From Candidatus Tabaqchalia intestinavium (GTDB lineage Bacteria; Bacillota; Clostridia; Oscillospirales; CAJFTT01): a stretch of 64,000 nt of DNA. The stretch spans positions 28,030 through 92,029 of the forward strand of contig CAJFTT010000050.1 of assembly GCA_904420005.1 (NCBI GenBank), in the 5' to 3' direction. A model generated the notes under the pieces. The model saw nothing but the letters and a program-made list of their open reading frames with translations. It did not search any database and was not told where the DNA came from. This document shows, in pieces, positions 1 to 10,053 of this stretch (position 1 is the stretch's first letter; each line of letters opens with the position of its first letter). Both the position numbers and the translations under genes were made by a program.

Positions 1-670
1 CATAGGACTGCTCCAGCGCGTCGAGCGCGCTGGAAGCGCGGTTGCCCTCGCCGTAAACGATCGCCGCGTAGGCCTTCTCCACGCGCGCCCACTGCGTGTC
101 GCGGTCCATGCCGTAATAGCGCCCCGCGATGGTCGCGATCTTGCCGGTGCCGATCTGCGCGATCTTGGCCTCCAGCGCCTCGAGATATTCCTTCGCGGAG
201 GAAGGCGGCACGTCGCGGCCGTCAAGCAGCGCATGCACATAGACCTTCTTCAGGCCCGCGCGGCGCGCCATCTCGAGCAGGGCATACAGATGCTCCTCAT
301 GCGAATGCACGCCGCCGGGCGAGACCAGGCCCAGCAAATGCAGCGCGCTGTCATGCTGCTTGCAGTTGTCCATCGCGGCGGCGAGGACCGGGTTCTGGAA
401 AAAGTCGCCGTCCTGGATCGCCTTGGTGATGCGGGTCAGCTCCTGATACACCACGCGGCCCGCGCCGATGTTGGTGTGGCCGACCTCGGAGTTGCCCATC
501 TGGCCGTCTGGCAGACCGACGTCCATGCCCGACGCGCCGATGCTCGTCATGGGGCATTCCTTCATCAGCCGGTCGAGATTCGGCGTGTTCGCAGCCAGAA
601 TCGCGTTGCCATAAGGATCCGGATTGAGGCCGAAGCCGTCGAGAATGCACAGGCAAAGCGTTTTTTTCAT
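1..670 (-). CDS. gpmI: 2,3-bisphosphoglycerate-independent phosphoglycerate mutase, N-terminal part (cut by window edge)
   Basis: This is the cofactor-independent mutase that interconverts 3- and 2-phosphoglycerate in cytosolic glycolysis. The frame opens with [14 protein letters not shown] and runs off the left edge, leaving about 223 of the family's usual ~510 residues. The metal-binding Asp of the LDGFG motif lies near residue 11. The phosphoserine loop GNSEVGH places the catalytic Ser at about residue 61, and the VHSHEEH segment of the transferase domain is intact. It lies downstream of tpiA on the same strand, 271 bp away, with a strong hairpin between them, so it may be partly uncoupled from pgk-tpiA. 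No lesions are visible in the part present. Identification is firm; the C-terminal metal-binding half cannot be assessed. Confidence 0.97.
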   Translation of the reverse strand, partial: MKKTLCLCILDGFGLNPDPYGNAILAANTPNLDRLMKECPMTSIGASGMDVGLPDGQMGNSEVGHTNIGAGRVVYQELTRITKAIQDGDFFQNPVLAAAMDNCKQHDSALHLLGLVSPGGVHSHEEHLYALLEMARRAGLKKVYVHALLDGRDVPPSSAKEYLEALEAKIAQIGTGKIATIAGRYYGMDRDTQWARVEKAYAAIVYGEGNRASSALDALEQSY

Positions 671-762
671 TACGATCGTTTCCCCTTTCCGCGCCGGTCT
701 GCGGCGCGCTGCAATGGATGAAATCCGGCTTTCGCCGGGATGGGACGCTCTCCCCGGAGCGG

Positions 763-809
763 CAAAACAGACGTGCCGCGCTGCGGGAGCGCCTGCGCGT
801 CTGTTTTTT
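763..809 (-). terminator. Intercistronic hairpin between tpiA and gpmI, possible bidirectional terminator or attenuator
   Basis: The arms AAAACAGACGTGC and GCGCGTCTGTTTT flank a GC-rich loop. U-runs follow on both strands, and the plus-strand run is the better one. On the minus strand it sits between tpiA and gpmI, so it could lower gpmI expression relative to pgk-tpiA. A smaller hairpin (TCCGGC-tttc-GCCGGGA) lies at about 724-741. Confidence 0.6.
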
Positions 810-941
810 GCCGGGAAAGGCCGCCCCGCGCGGGGATGCACCGCAAAAGTGCGGGCGCCGTCCCCTATGCGATCGCCTCGGTCCCGCGGCGGGCCGTCTC
901 CGCCCCGCGCCGCGCGGCCGCTTGCGTCGCATTCACGCGGC

Positions 942-1709
942 TCACTTGCTCGCCGCGGCGACGATGACGGAGAAATCCTTGGCCTTGAGCGACGCGCCGC
1001 CGATCAGGCCGCCGTCGACGTCAGGCTGCGCGAGCAGCTCCTCGGCGTTGCCGGCGTTCATCGAGCCGCCGTACTGGATGGTCATGCCGCCGGCGCATTT
1101 GTCGCAATACAGCGACGCCACCACGCCGCGGATGAGGGCGCAGACCTCGTTGGCCTGCGCGGCTGTCGCGGTCTTGCCCGTGCCGATGGCCCACACCGGC
1201 TCATAGGCGATGATGATGCGGCTGAGCTCCTCCGCCTTGACGCCGGACAGCGCGACCTTGACCTGCGTCGCGACGACCTCCGCCGTGATGCCCAGCTCCC
1301 GCTCACGCTCCAGCTCGCCCACGCACAGGATGACCGTCAGCCCCTCGTCGAGCGCGGCGCGCACGCGACGGTTGACCGTGGCGTCCGTCTCGCCGAAATA
1401 CTGCCGGCGCTCGGAATGGCCGATGACGACATAGGAAACGCCCATCTCGCGCAGCATCGGGGCCGAGATCTCGCCCGTGAAGGCGCCGCTCTTCTCCCAG
1501 TGGCAGTTCTGCGCGCCGACGCGGATGTTCGAGCCCTTGACGGCTTCGAGCGCGGCCGGCAGATCGACGAACGGCACGCAAACGACCACGTCGCAGCCCG
1601 CGTCCGCGACGAGCGGGCGCAGCTCGGCGATGAGCGCGCTGGCCTCCGCCGGGGTCTTGTTCATCTTCCAGTTGCCGGCAATGACGGCAGGACGAAGGGA
1701 CTTATTCAT
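942..1709 (-). CDS. tpiA: Triosephosphate isomerase
   Basis: This TIM-barrel enzyme interconverts dihydroxyacetone phosphate and glyceraldehyde 3-phosphate. The catalytic residues are visible: Lys15 in GNWKMN, His98 in VIGHSERR and the Glu of [11 protein letters not shown] near residue 170, followed by the flexible phosphate-gripping loop. The C-terminal phosphate-binding motifs YGGSMN and GGLIGGASL are also present. The 255-residue length is typical. The start at 1709 was chosen because homology begins there ([15 protein letters not shown]) and an AAAGG ribosome site precedes it; the frame is open further upstream but has no recognisable signal. It lies 115 bp downstream of pgk and is probably co-transcribed with it. 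Confidence 0.98.
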   Translation of the reverse strand: MNKSLRPAVIAGNWKMNKTPAEASALIAELRPLVADAGCDVVVCVPFVDLPAALEAVKGSNIRVGAQNCHWEKSGAFTGEISAPMLREMGVSYVVIGHSERRQYFGETDATVNRRVRAALDEGLTVILCVGELERERELGITAEVVATQVKVALSGVKAEELSRIIIAYEPVWAIGTGKTATAAQANEVCALIRGVVASLYCDKCAGGMTIQYGGSMNAGNAEELLAQPDVDGGLIGGASLKAKDFSVIVAAASK

Positions 1710-1824
1710 GAAAATCAACCTTTCTTGTGTTCTTTTGGATTTCTCATTGTTTCTGCACTTCCCGCGCCGCGACCGGCGCAAAAAGGCGGCCCAGAAAACG
1801 CTCTGCGCCGCCTGCGAAGCCAAC

Positions 1825-3012
1825 TTATTTGTCGTTGAGCGCGGCGATTCCGGGCAGCTCCAGCCCCTCCAGGAACTCCAGCGACGCGCCGCCGCCGGTG
1901 GAGATATGCGTCATCTTGTCGGCGAAGCCCAGCGCTTCCACCGCCGCGGCCGAGTCGCCGCCGCCGATGATGGAGATCGCGCCGCTCTCCGCGACCGCAC
2001 GGGCCACCGCGCGGGTGCCGGACGCGTAACGCTCCCATTCGGAAACGCCCATCGGGCCGTTCCAGATGACCGTGCCCGCGCCCTGGACCGCCTGCGCGAA
2101 CAGCTTCTCCGTCTCGGGACCGATGTCAAGGCCCATCCAGCCGTCGGGGATGTTGTCCGACTTCGTCTCGCCATACTGGCAGTTGGGGTCGTACTTGTCG
2201 CCGATGCGGTTGTCCACCGGCAGCAGGAGCTTGACGCCCTTGGCCGCCGCCTTCTCGATGAGGCTCTTGGCCAGCTCGACCTTGTCGTCCTCGCAGATGG
2301 AGGTGCCGATGGAATAGCCCTGCGCCTTGAAGAAGGTATAGGCCATGCCGCCGCCGATGATGAGCGTGTCGACCTTCTCGATGAGGTTGTTGATGACGCC
2401 GATCTTGTCGGAAACCTTCGCGCCGCCCAGGATCGCGACGAACGGGCGCTTCGGGTTCTCCAGCGCGCCGCCCATGATGTTGATCTCCTTCTGGATCAGG
2501 TAGCCGCAGACCGCCGGCAGGTACGCCGTCACGCCCGCCGTGGAAGCGTGCGCGCGGTGCGCGGTGCCGAACGCGTCGTTGACATAGATCTCCGCCAGGG
2601 AAGCCAGCGCCTTGGCGTATTCGGGATCGTTCTTTTCCTCTTCCTTATGGAAGCGGACGTTCTCCAGCAGCATCACGTCGCCGTCCTGCAGGGAGGCCGC
2701 GAGCTCCTTCGCGCTGTCGCCGATGACGTCTTTGGCCATCTTGACCTCCTTGCCCAGCAGCTCGGAGAGGCGCTTGGCGACCGGCGCCAGGGAATATTTC
2801 ATGTTGAATTCACCCTTCGGGCGGCCCATATGGGAGCAGAGGATGACGCGCGCGCCATGATCGATCAGATACTGAATCGTGGGCAGCGCCTCGCGGATGC
2901 GCTTATCGTCGGTGATGACGCCATCCGCCAGCGGCACGTTGAAATCGCAGCGGACGAGCACTCGTTTCCCCTTGACCTCGATGTCCTCGATCGTCTTTTT
3001 ATTCAGAGCCAT
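1825..3012 (-). CDS. pgk: Phosphoglycerate kinase
   Basis: This enzyme transfers phosphate from 1,3-bisphosphoglycerate to ADP, the first ATP-yielding step of glycolysis. The 395 residues cover both Rossmann-like lobes. The N-terminal substrate motif [10 protein letters not shown], the substrate loop [10 protein letters not shown], the hinge region and the C-terminal nucleotide motif [12 protein letters not shown] with [13 protein letters not shown] are all intact. Two in-frame ATGs exist. The one at 3012 (MALNKK) is preferred because AAAGGA lies about 9 bases upstream, whereas at 3021 the same AAAGGA abuts the codon. A consensus-like promoter lies about 90 bp upstream. It is the first gene of the pgk-tpiA-gpmI cluster. 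No gapA is adjacent in this window. Confidence 0.98.
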   Translation of the reverse strand: MALNKKTIEDIEVKGKRVLVRCDFNVPLADGVITDDKRIREALPTIQYLIDHGARVILCSHMGRPKGEFNMKYSLAPVAKRLSELLGKEVKMAKDVIGDSAKELAASLQDGDVMLLENVRFHKEEEKNDPEYAKALASLAEIYVNDAFGTAHRAHASTAGVTAYLPAVCGYLIQKEINIMGGALENPKRPFVAILGGAKVSDKIGVINNLIEKVDTLIIGGGMAYTFFKAQGYSIGTSICEDDKVELAKSLIEKAAAKGVKLLLPVDNRIGDKYDPNCQYGETKSDNIPDGWMGLDIGPETEKLFAQAVQGAGTVIWNGPMGVSEWERYASGTRAVARAVAESGAISIIGGGDSAAAVEALGFADKMTHISTGGGASLEFLEGLELPGIAALNDK

Positions 3013-3093
3013 GAAATCCATTCCTTTCGCAGAGGCAGCCTGCGGGCGGGTATCCCCGGCGCGCCGTCCTCTTTCCTATTTTTTCAGTTTATT

Positions 3094-3122
3094 ATTTTAC
3101 CTTATTTTTCTTTTCATTGCAA
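3094..3122 (-). promoter_or_regulatory. Sigma-A type promoter of pgk
   Basis: On the minus strand, a -35 of TTGCAA and a -10 of TAAAAT are separated by 17 bp. The AT-rich stretch contrasts with the GC-rich flanks and sits about 80 bp before the pgk start codon. Confidence 0.75.
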
Positions 3123-3142
3123 GAGGCTTTGGCGGCAAAGCG

Positions 3143-3907
3143 TTAAATAAGCTGTGAATTTTCGCCCTCCCCGGCGAGCGCGCGCAGCACGTGCCCCGCC
3201 AGGATCATGCCCGCCACGGGCGGCACGAACGGCACGCTTGCGGGCGGCGTGCGGCCGGCCGGCCCGCCGGGCGCGGGGACCTGCGCCTCCTGCGCGTCCG
3301 CCGGCGGCTCGGTGGAATAGACCACCGTCAGCGCCCCGATCCCGCGCCGGCGCAGTTCACGGCGCATGACGCGGCACAGCGGGCAGACGGAGGTGGAGAA
3401 GATGTCCGCCACCGCAAAGCGCGTGGGGTCGAGCTTGTTGCCCGTGCCCATCGCGCTGATGATGGGCACGCCGTGCGCCGCGGCGTATTCGGCCAGCACG
3501 AGCTTGGCGCTGACGGTGTCGATGGCGTCGACGATATAATCCACGCCCGCGAGCGGGAATTGTTCGATATTCTCCGGCAGCAGAAAGGCCTGCCGCGTCT
3601 GCACCTGACAGGCGGGGTTGATGTCCAGCACACGCTCGCGCATGACGTCCACCTTCGGCCGCCCCAGCGTCGAGCGCAGGGCGATGAGCTGCCGGTTGAG
3701 GTTGCTCTCCTCGACGCAGTCGGCGTCCACGAGGCGCAGCGCGCCGACGCCCCCGCGCGCCAGCGCCTCCGCCGCCGCGGCCCCTACGCCGCCCAGGCCA
3801 AAGACCGCGACCGTGCTGCGCTGCAGCCGCTCGACGCCCGCGTCCCCGAGCAGACGCCGCGTGCGCGACAGCATGTCCCCGTCTGCCCGCTCCTTTGCGC
3901 CGTTCAT
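3143..3907 (-). CDS. tcdA: tRNA threonylcarbamoyladenosine dehydratase, ThiF/E1-like
   Basis: This ATP-dependent dehydratase cyclises the threonylcarbamoyl group of t6A37 in tRNA to ct6A. It is a 254-residue E1-like Rossmann protein. The ATP-binding motif is VFGLGGVGAAAAEAL (around residue 35), the adenylate-contacting segment is ESNLNRQLIAL, and the conserved DAIDTVSAKL follows. A CPLCRVMRRELRRRGI segment precedes the C-terminal region, as in the CsdL/YgdL family rather than in ThiF or MoeB, which carry a zinc CxxC pair. Its ATG overlaps the stop of the upstream acetyltransferase gene (ATGA), so the two are translationally coupled. MoeB-type function is less likely because no molybdopterin or thiamin genes are nearby. 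Confidence 0.88.
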   Translation of the reverse strand: MNGAKERADGDMLSRTRRLLGDAGVERLQRSTVAVFGLGGVGAAAAEALARGGVGALRLVDADCVEESNLNRQLIALRSTLGRPKVDVMRERVLDINPACQVQTRQAFLLPENIEQFPLAGVDYIVDAIDTVSAKLVLAEYAAAHGVPIISAMGTGNKLDPTRFAVADIFSTSVCPLCRVMRRELRRRGIGALTVVYSTEPPADAQEAQVPAPGGPAGRTPPASVPFVPPVAGMILAGHVLRALAGEGENSQLI

Positions 3908-4515
3908 TCGATGTCGATCCTCCTGGTCTTTTCATAATACTGCCGGTCATGCTCGCTGATCTCCCGCAGCACGCGGCAGGGCGTGCCGACAGCGACGACG
4001 TTGGCGGGGATATCCTTCGTCACGACGCTGCCCGCCCCGATGACCGAATTCTCCCCGATGCGCACGCCCGGCAGGATGATCGACCCCGCGCCGATCCAGA
4101 CGTTGTCCTCGATCACGACCGGCAGGTTATACTGCGCCTGCCGGCGCCGCAGCTCCGGATGGATCGGATGCGTCGCGGCGTCCACCACCACGCCCGGGCC
4201 GAACATGACCTTGTCGCCGATATAAATATGCGTGTCGTCCACCAGCGTGAGGTTGAAATTGGCGTAGACATCGCGCCCCATGTGGACGTGCCGGCCCCAG
4301 TTGGTGTGCAGAGGCGGCTCGATATAGCTGCCCTCCCCGAACGAGGCGAACAGCTTCTCCAGCAGCGCGCGGCGTCGCTCGGCCTCCGACGGGCGCGTCT
4401 GGTTGAAGTCGTAAAGAATTTCCAGGCAGGCGGCCTGCTCGGCGAGCAGCGCCTTATCGTTGCAAAAATAGAGTTTGCCGCTGTGCATGCGTTCTTTGAT
4501 TTCCTGCATTTCCAT
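3904..4515 (-). CDS. Sugar O-acetyltransferase, left-handed beta-helix (maltose/galactoside acetyltransferase type)
   Basis: This is an acetyl-CoA-dependent acetyltransferase of the LacA/Maa/NodL family, acting on sugar hydroxyls in the cytosol. The N-terminal Mac domain (residues 1-55) is followed by hexapeptide repeats forming a beta-helix. The catalytic His lies in the segment ATHPIHPE, and the coenzyme A-contacting turn is IGAGSIILPGVRIGENSVIGAGSVV. The 203-residue length is typical. The start at 4515 is chosen because AAAAGGAG lies about 8 bases upstream; the open frame extends further but reads as low-complexity GC-rich sequence. It is first of a two-gene unit with tcdA. The physiological sugar cannot be predicted. 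Confidence 0.93.
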   Translation of the reverse strand: MEMQEIKERMHSGKLYFCNDKALLAEQAACLEILYDFNQTRPSEAERRRALLEKLFASFGEGSYIEPPLHTNWGRHVHMGRDVYANFNLTLVDDTHIYIGDKVMFGPGVVVDAATHPIHPELRRRQAQYNLPVVIEDNVWIGAGSIILPGVRIGENSVIGAGSVVTKDIPANVVAVGTPCRVLREISEHDRQYYEKTRRIDIE

Positions 4516-4680
4516 GTGGATCGCTCCTTTTCGTCCGTTTGTTTCCCGCCGGGAAGCCGCGGGCGGCGTTTTGCGCCGCGTCAAAGCCGCCGGGCCGCCG
4601 GGCGCACCCGATGGGCGCGCCGGCCCCCGCTTTCCCGCGCGCCGGCCGCGTTTCCCCGTTTGCCGCGGGGCCGCTCTCCC

Positions 4681-4709
4681 ACTATATAATGCTTTCCCCG
4701 CAAAGTCAA
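4681..4709 (-). promoter_or_regulatory. Sigma-A type promoter of the acetyltransferase-tcdA unit
   Basis: On the minus strand, TTGACT and TATAGT are separated by exactly 17 bp, about 165 bp upstream of the acetyltransferase start. Confidence 0.75.
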
Positions 4710-4770
4710 GAATAAACCGCCCGCACCGCGGCGACAGACCCACACGGCCGTCGCCCGGTTCCCTGCATGC

Positions 4771-4808
4771 AAAAAGATGGCGGACACGCTTGTGTCTGCC
4801 ATCTTTCT
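4771..4808 (-). terminator. Rho-independent terminator of typA
   Basis: A 13-bp stem (AGATGGCAGACAC paired with GTGTCCGCCATCT, one G-U pair) closes a four-base loop. A TTTTTG run follows on the minus strand, about 90 bp after the typA stop codon. Confidence 0.88.
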
Positions 4809-4895
4809 ATCCCTTCCGGCCGGTTTCCCGGCAGCGGACGGCTTGTCTCTATCTTGCTCCCGCGGCGTTCCCGCGGCGCGAAGCCGCGCGGCGGC

Positions 4896-6719
<1,824 letters not shown>

Positions 6720-6806
6720 ACTTGGTAGCTTCCTTTCTCTCACGGCGCGGCGCCCCGCCGCGCGGCCGTTTCCTCGGCGCAAAAATCGAATGTCCACAAG
6801 TATTTT

Positions 6807-6812
6807 ATTATA
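6807..6812 (-). promoter_or_regulatory. Probable -10 box of the typA promoter
   Basis: A consensus TATAAT lies on the minus strand about 90 bp before the typA start, in the only AT-rich stretch of the region. No good -35 box is visible at 16-18 bp, so this assignment is weaker than the others. Confidence 0.45.
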
Positions 6813-6919
6813 CACAACAGAAATGGCGGAATCCAGAAGTTTTTCTCTTTTTTTACAAATTCCTCATCATTTCCTCCCCCTGGCGCGCGCAAAATAGAGC
6901 GGTAGGCGGTCGGCTTTCC

Positions 6920-7191
6920 CCGCCGGCCGCGCGCAGCATCGCAGGCGGCCCGGGAAAGCCGGCGCTCGCGGGTTCGTCCGCCGCCGGCCGCGCGCTGCAT
7001 TCCCTCCATAGGATAGCGCCCCGCCGGTTTCCCCCGTTTGATGGAGGCGGCCGAACTTCTCGCAAACGCGGCGCCCCGGACCTGCCAGTTCCCCCGCCGC
7101 GCGGCTGCAGCCGTGCCTGCCCGGTCCGCCCTGGGCCGCAGGAGCGCCATTCTGCCCGGCATGGGTTGCAGCCAGACCTGCCCGGCCCGCC
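6920..7191. repeat. Degenerate tandem repeats with 61-bp period
   Basis: Positions 6920-6940 and 6981-7001 match at 19 of 21 bases. Positions 7103-7130 and 7164-7191 match at 23 of 28. Both pairs are offset by 61 bp, and all four starts fall on the same 61-bp register (6920, 6981, 7103, 7164), although the two pairs do not resemble each other strongly. The period matches the cleaner set at 12230-12441. The origin is unknown; see the findings. Confidence 0.5.
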
Positions 7192-7479
7192 TTCTGCGGC
7201 CGCCCGCGATAGCGGCAAGGATTTCTGCGGCCGGCCGCCTCCTCTTGCCCCCCGCTTGCCGCGGCGCGCCGCGACGAAAGCGGGGGCCGCGAATCTGCCG
7301 GCGCGTTGCCGCGACATAGCGCGCGTTCTCTCCATACGGCACGTTTCTCCGAGGCGGCGCACTCCCTCTGCGGCGCGTTTGTGCGATACAACGCGCCCCC
7401 AAGGCGGCCGCAATCGCCGCGCCTCCGCCGCCTTTTCCCTTCTTTTCCAAATGCGACCAAAAATGTATATTTTTTCATT

Positions 7480-7561
7480 CAGGCGATTTTTGTCGGATTT
7501 TCTCAATTTTTTCTGGGAAATTTGCCGGTTTTTGCTTCAACTGTGACCGAGGGATAACGCA
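7480..7561 (+). repeat. Dispersed ~82-bp intergenic element, copy 1
   Basis: The segment aligns without gaps to 12537-12618, sharing TGTCGGATT, GCCGG.TTTGC and GGATAACGCA, with roughly 70 percent identity overall by eye. It ends just upstream of the promoter of the ABC genes. It could be a mobile-element remnant, a structured RNA or a regulatory block; nothing in the sequence decides between these. Confidence 0.55.
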
Positions 7562-7565
7562 TATA

Positions 7566-7594
7566 TTGTCTTTCTCTCAGGCGCATGCTATACT
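7566..7594 (+). promoter_or_regulatory. Promoter of the ABC-2 exporter operon
   Basis: TTGTCT and TATACT are separated by 17 bp, with a TG dinucleotide just upstream of the -10 box (extended -10). It lies about 30 bp before the TTG start codon of the ATPase gene. Confidence 0.8.
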
Positions 7595-7624
7595 GTGCAT
7601 GATTTTTAACGGAGGTGAAGCTCT

Positions 7625-8548
7625 TTGAAACTGGAAGTGCGCGACATCCGCAAAAGCTTCGGTGAAAAAGAAGTGCTGCGCGGGATCTCTTTCTCCGCCC
7701 AGAGCGGCGCGGCGCTGGGCCTGCTGGGCCGCAACGGCGCCGGCAAAACCACGACCATCCGCATCATCATGGACGTTTTCCCCGCCGACGCCGGGCAGGT
7801 GCTGCTCGACGGCCGCCCCCTGCGGGAAACGGGCGTCTCGGTCGGCTATCTGCCGGAGGAACGCGGGCTCTACCCCAAAAAGCTCATCAGCGACCAGATG
7901 ATCTATCTCGGCGAGCTCAAGGGGCTCAGCCGCCGCGCCGCGCGTGAGCAGGCCTACGCCCTGTGCGAGCGGCTGGGGATGCAGGAGCACTGGGGACGCC
8001 GGCTGGACATGCTCTCCAAAGGCAACCAGCAGAAGATCCAGCTCGCCGCGACCCTGCTCGGCGATCCGGACATCGTTATTCTCGACGAGCCGTTCAGCGG
8101 GCTTGACCCGGTCAACGCGCAGCTGCTCAAGGATCTGGTGAGCGAGCAGGTCGCCCGCGGGAAGATCGTCATCTTCTCCAGTCATCAGATGAGCTATGTC
8201 GAGCAGTTCTGCCATTCCATCGCGATCATGAACCACGGCGACATGGTGCTCTCGGGCGATCTGCGGCAGATCAAGCGATCCTACCCGCGCGATCTCGCAC
8301 GCGTGAGCGTCCCGGACGAGGCGGCGCTCGCGCCGCTGATGGCCTGTCTGCAAAGCGAGCCGGCCCGGCCCTTTGTGGCCTCGGCAGAGAAGGCGGACTA
8401 TGCCGCAACGGTGCGGCTGACTTCCCCCGACGCGCGGCGCGGCCTCGTCGCGCTGCTGGTCGAGCAGAAGATCGATTTTGAGAGTTTCGAAATCCTCGAG
8501 CCGTCGCTGGAGCGGATTTTTGTGGAGAAAGCGGGGGAAGCCGAATGA
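7625..8548 (+). CDS. ABC-2 type transporter ATP-binding protein
   Basis: This ATPase subunit belongs to the NatA/Na+- or drug-export-like ABC-2 class and works with the permease encoded immediately downstream. It has 307 residues. Walker A is GRNGAGKTT (around residue 38), the Q-loop region precedes YLPEERGLYPKK, the signature motif reads LSKGNQQKIQL, Walker B is IVILDEPFSGLDP, and the H-loop is FSSHQMSYVEQ. The YLPEERGLY and LSKGNQQKIQ wording is characteristic of NatA-like proteins. The start is TTG at 7625, decided by a strong GGAGGTG at 7611-7617; no ATG gives a full-length domain. The substrate is unknown, and neither Na+ nor peptide can be assigned. Confidence 0.92.
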   Translation: MKLEVRDIRKSFGEKEVLRGISFSAQSGAALGLLGRNGAGKTTTIRIIMDVFPADAGQVLLDGRPLRETGVSVGYLPEERGLYPKKLISDQMIYLGELKGLSRRAAREQAYALCERLGMQEHWGRRLDMLSKGNQQKIQLAATLLGDPDIVILDEPFSGLDPVNAQLLKDLVSEQVARGKIVIFSSHQMSYVEQFCHSIAIMNHGDMVLSGDLRQIKRSYPRDLARVSVPDEAALAPLMACLQSEPARPFVASAEKADYAATVRLTSPDARRGLVALLVEQKIDFESFEILEPSLERIFVEKAGEAE

Positions 8549-9795
8549 AACAGTTTCTGGCAGTATTGCGCTTTGAATTCCTGGGGTATTTGAAAAACAA
8601 GGTCTACGTCGGCATCACCATCGCGTTTGTGCTGATTTTCGGCATTCTGCTGTCGCTGCCCAATCTGCTGGGGCTGTTTGGCAGCGGCGACGACACGTCC
8701 GCGCCGGACGAGGGGACCAAAGCGCTCGTGCTGGTGGCGGACGAGACGGGCGGCGCAGGGCTGACCGAGTATCTCAACGCCGCGCTGCCGAGCTATCGGT
8801 TTGAAGCCGCGCAGTTCGACGCGGACAGCATCGCGCCGCGCCTGGAAAGCGGCGAAGCGGCGGCGGGGATCATCCTGCACACGCCGCTGCAGTTCGATTT
8901 CTATCTCGAGCAGGCCGGCATGGACATGACGCTGTATTCCGCCGTGTCGGACGCGCTGGGTGAGAAATACCGCGTGGAAACGCTGGAATCGATGGGCCTG
9001 ACGGCGGAGGAGGCGGCGGGCGTGCTGACCGCCCAGGCCGCCGGCACCGTCAACGAAACGGGCAAGAGCTTCACCCAGACGTATTTTTACACCTACGTGC
9101 TGCTGTTTCTGCTGTATATGGCGGTGATGATGTACGGCCAGCTGGTGGCGACCTCCGTGGCGAGCGAGAAAAGCTCCCGCGCGATGGAGGTGCTCGTCAC
9201 GACCGTGCGCCCGACCAACCTGCTGTTCGGCAAGATCCTGGGTTCCGGCCTCGCGGGGCTGATGCAGCTCGGCGTGATTCTGTTGTCGGCCTTCGGGTTT
9301 TATAAGGTCAATTCCCTGTTCTGGGAGGACAGCGCGGCGATGGACATCGTGTCGAGCATCTTCAGCATGCCGCTGGATATTCTGCTGTACACGATCCTGT
9401 TCTTCCTGCTGGGCTATTTCTTCTACGCCTCGCTTTTCGGCGCGCTGGGGTCGCTGGCGAGCAAGGTCGAGGACATCAACACCTCTTCCTTCCCGGTGAT
9501 CATGCTGCTGCTCGCGGCGTTCCTGCTGTCGTTCTACGCCATGATGGGCAGCGCGGACAGCACGCTGACGGTGGTGTGCTCCTTCCTGCCGCCGTTTGCG
9601 CCGATGGTCATGTTCGTGCGCATCTGCATGTCGTCGGTGCCCGCGTGGCAGATCCTCGTTTCCGTCGGCCTGCTCATCGCGAGCATCGTGCTGGTGGCCG
9701 TGCTGGCCGCCCGGATTTACCGCATGGGCGTGCTGATGTACGGCAAGCCGCCCAAGCTGCGCGATGTGCTGCGCGCGCTCAAGGACGCGAAATGA
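8545..9795 (+). CDS. ABC-2 type transporter permease (NatB-like)
   Basis: This is the membrane subunit paired with the preceding ATPase; its ATG overlaps the ATPase stop (ATGA). It has 416 residues. There is one N-terminal membrane helix (about residues 20-45), a large extracytoplasmic domain (about 50-180), then five hydrophobic segments in the C-terminal half. The last segment (VGLLIASIVLVAVLAARIYRMG) carries the typical ABC-2 tail ending ...RIYRMGVLMYGKPPKL. The conserved ATSVASEKSSRAMEVLVTTVRPT loop before the second helix marks the ABC2_membrane_3/NatB family. A terminator follows directly, so the operon has only two genes. Confidence 0.92.
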   Translation: MKQFLAVLRFEFLGYLKNKVYVGITIAFVLIFGILLSLPNLLGLFGSGDDTSAPDEGTKALVLVADETGGAGLTEYLNAALPSYRFEAAQFDADSIAPRLESGEAAAGIILHTPLQFDFYLEQAGMDMTLYSAVSDALGEKYRVETLESMGLTAEEAAGVLTAQAAGTVNETGKSFTQTYFYTYVLLFLLYMAVMMYGQLVATSVASEKSSRAMEVLVTTVRPTNLLFGKILGSGLAGLMQLGVILLSAFGFYKVNSLFWEDSAAMDIVSSIFSMPLDILLYTILFFLLGYFFYASLFGALGSLASKVEDINTSSFPVIMLLLAAFLLSFYAMMGSADSTLTVVCSFLPPFAPMVMFVRICMSSVPAWQILVSVGLLIASIVLVAVLAARIYRMGVLMYGKPPKLRDVLRALKDAK

Positions 9796-9830
9796 CGCGT
9801 CGCTCCTCAGCAGGGCGCGTCGTTCCCATA

Positions 9831-9872
9831 AAAGAGAGGGGAGCCGGTACAGTGCCGGTTCCCCTCTTTTTG
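9831..9872 (+). terminator. Rho-independent terminator of the ABC-2 operon
   Basis: A 12-bp stem (GAGGGGAGCCGG paired with CCGGTTCCCCTC, one G-U pair) is followed by TTTTTG, 40 bp after the permease stop codon. Confidence 0.92.
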
Positions 9873-9949
9873 TGTGCCGGTTTGTTCGGCGGCGGCCGTC
9901 TCTTCCCCGCGCGGTCGATTCCCGCGTCTGCCGCAGGCTGCCGTTTCCC

Positions 9950-9984
9950 GCCAGCAAGGCCTCCCCGGGGAAGGGCTTGCTGGC
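9950..9984. repeat. Strong hairpin without U-run
   Basis: An imperfect inverted repeat with arms GCCAGCAAGG...CCC and GGGG...CTTGCTGGC lies in the gap between two convergent genes. There is no T-tract on either strand, so it is not an obvious terminator. Confidence 0.5.
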
Positions 9985-10053
9985 CTCGCATCGCAGCCGC
10001 CCGTTGGCTCCGCATAGCTCCGCGCGCCAAGCCGCCGGTCCTCGGCAACGCCG

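Larger units (their letters stand above)
4516..4895. other. 380-bp intergenic region between the acetyltransferase and typA
   Basis: From left to right it holds the acetyltransferase ribosome site and leader, GC-rich sequence without a supportable gene (4540-4680), the minus-strand promoter at 4681-4709, and the typA terminator at 4771-4808. I see nothing else. Confidence 0.7.
6720..7624. other. 905-bp GC-rich intergenic region with 61-bp-period repeats
   Basis: No supportable gene was found. The segment 6720-6830 is the typA leader and promoter. The segment 6900-7260 is extremely GC-rich and shows pairs of similar sequence 61 bp apart. The segment 7480-7561 is an AT-richer element also found at 12537-12618. 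The segment 7566-7617 holds the promoter and ribosome site of the ABC genes. Several long open frames cross the GC-rich part on both strands, but none has a family signature. Confidence 0.6.

Noticed and set aside
6853..7506. Several 80-270-codon frames in the GC-rich gap upstream of the ABC genes
   Set aside because: Overlapping frames on both strands with Arg/Ala/Gly/Pro-rich composition and no homology; expected by chance at this GC content and explained by the repeat structure.
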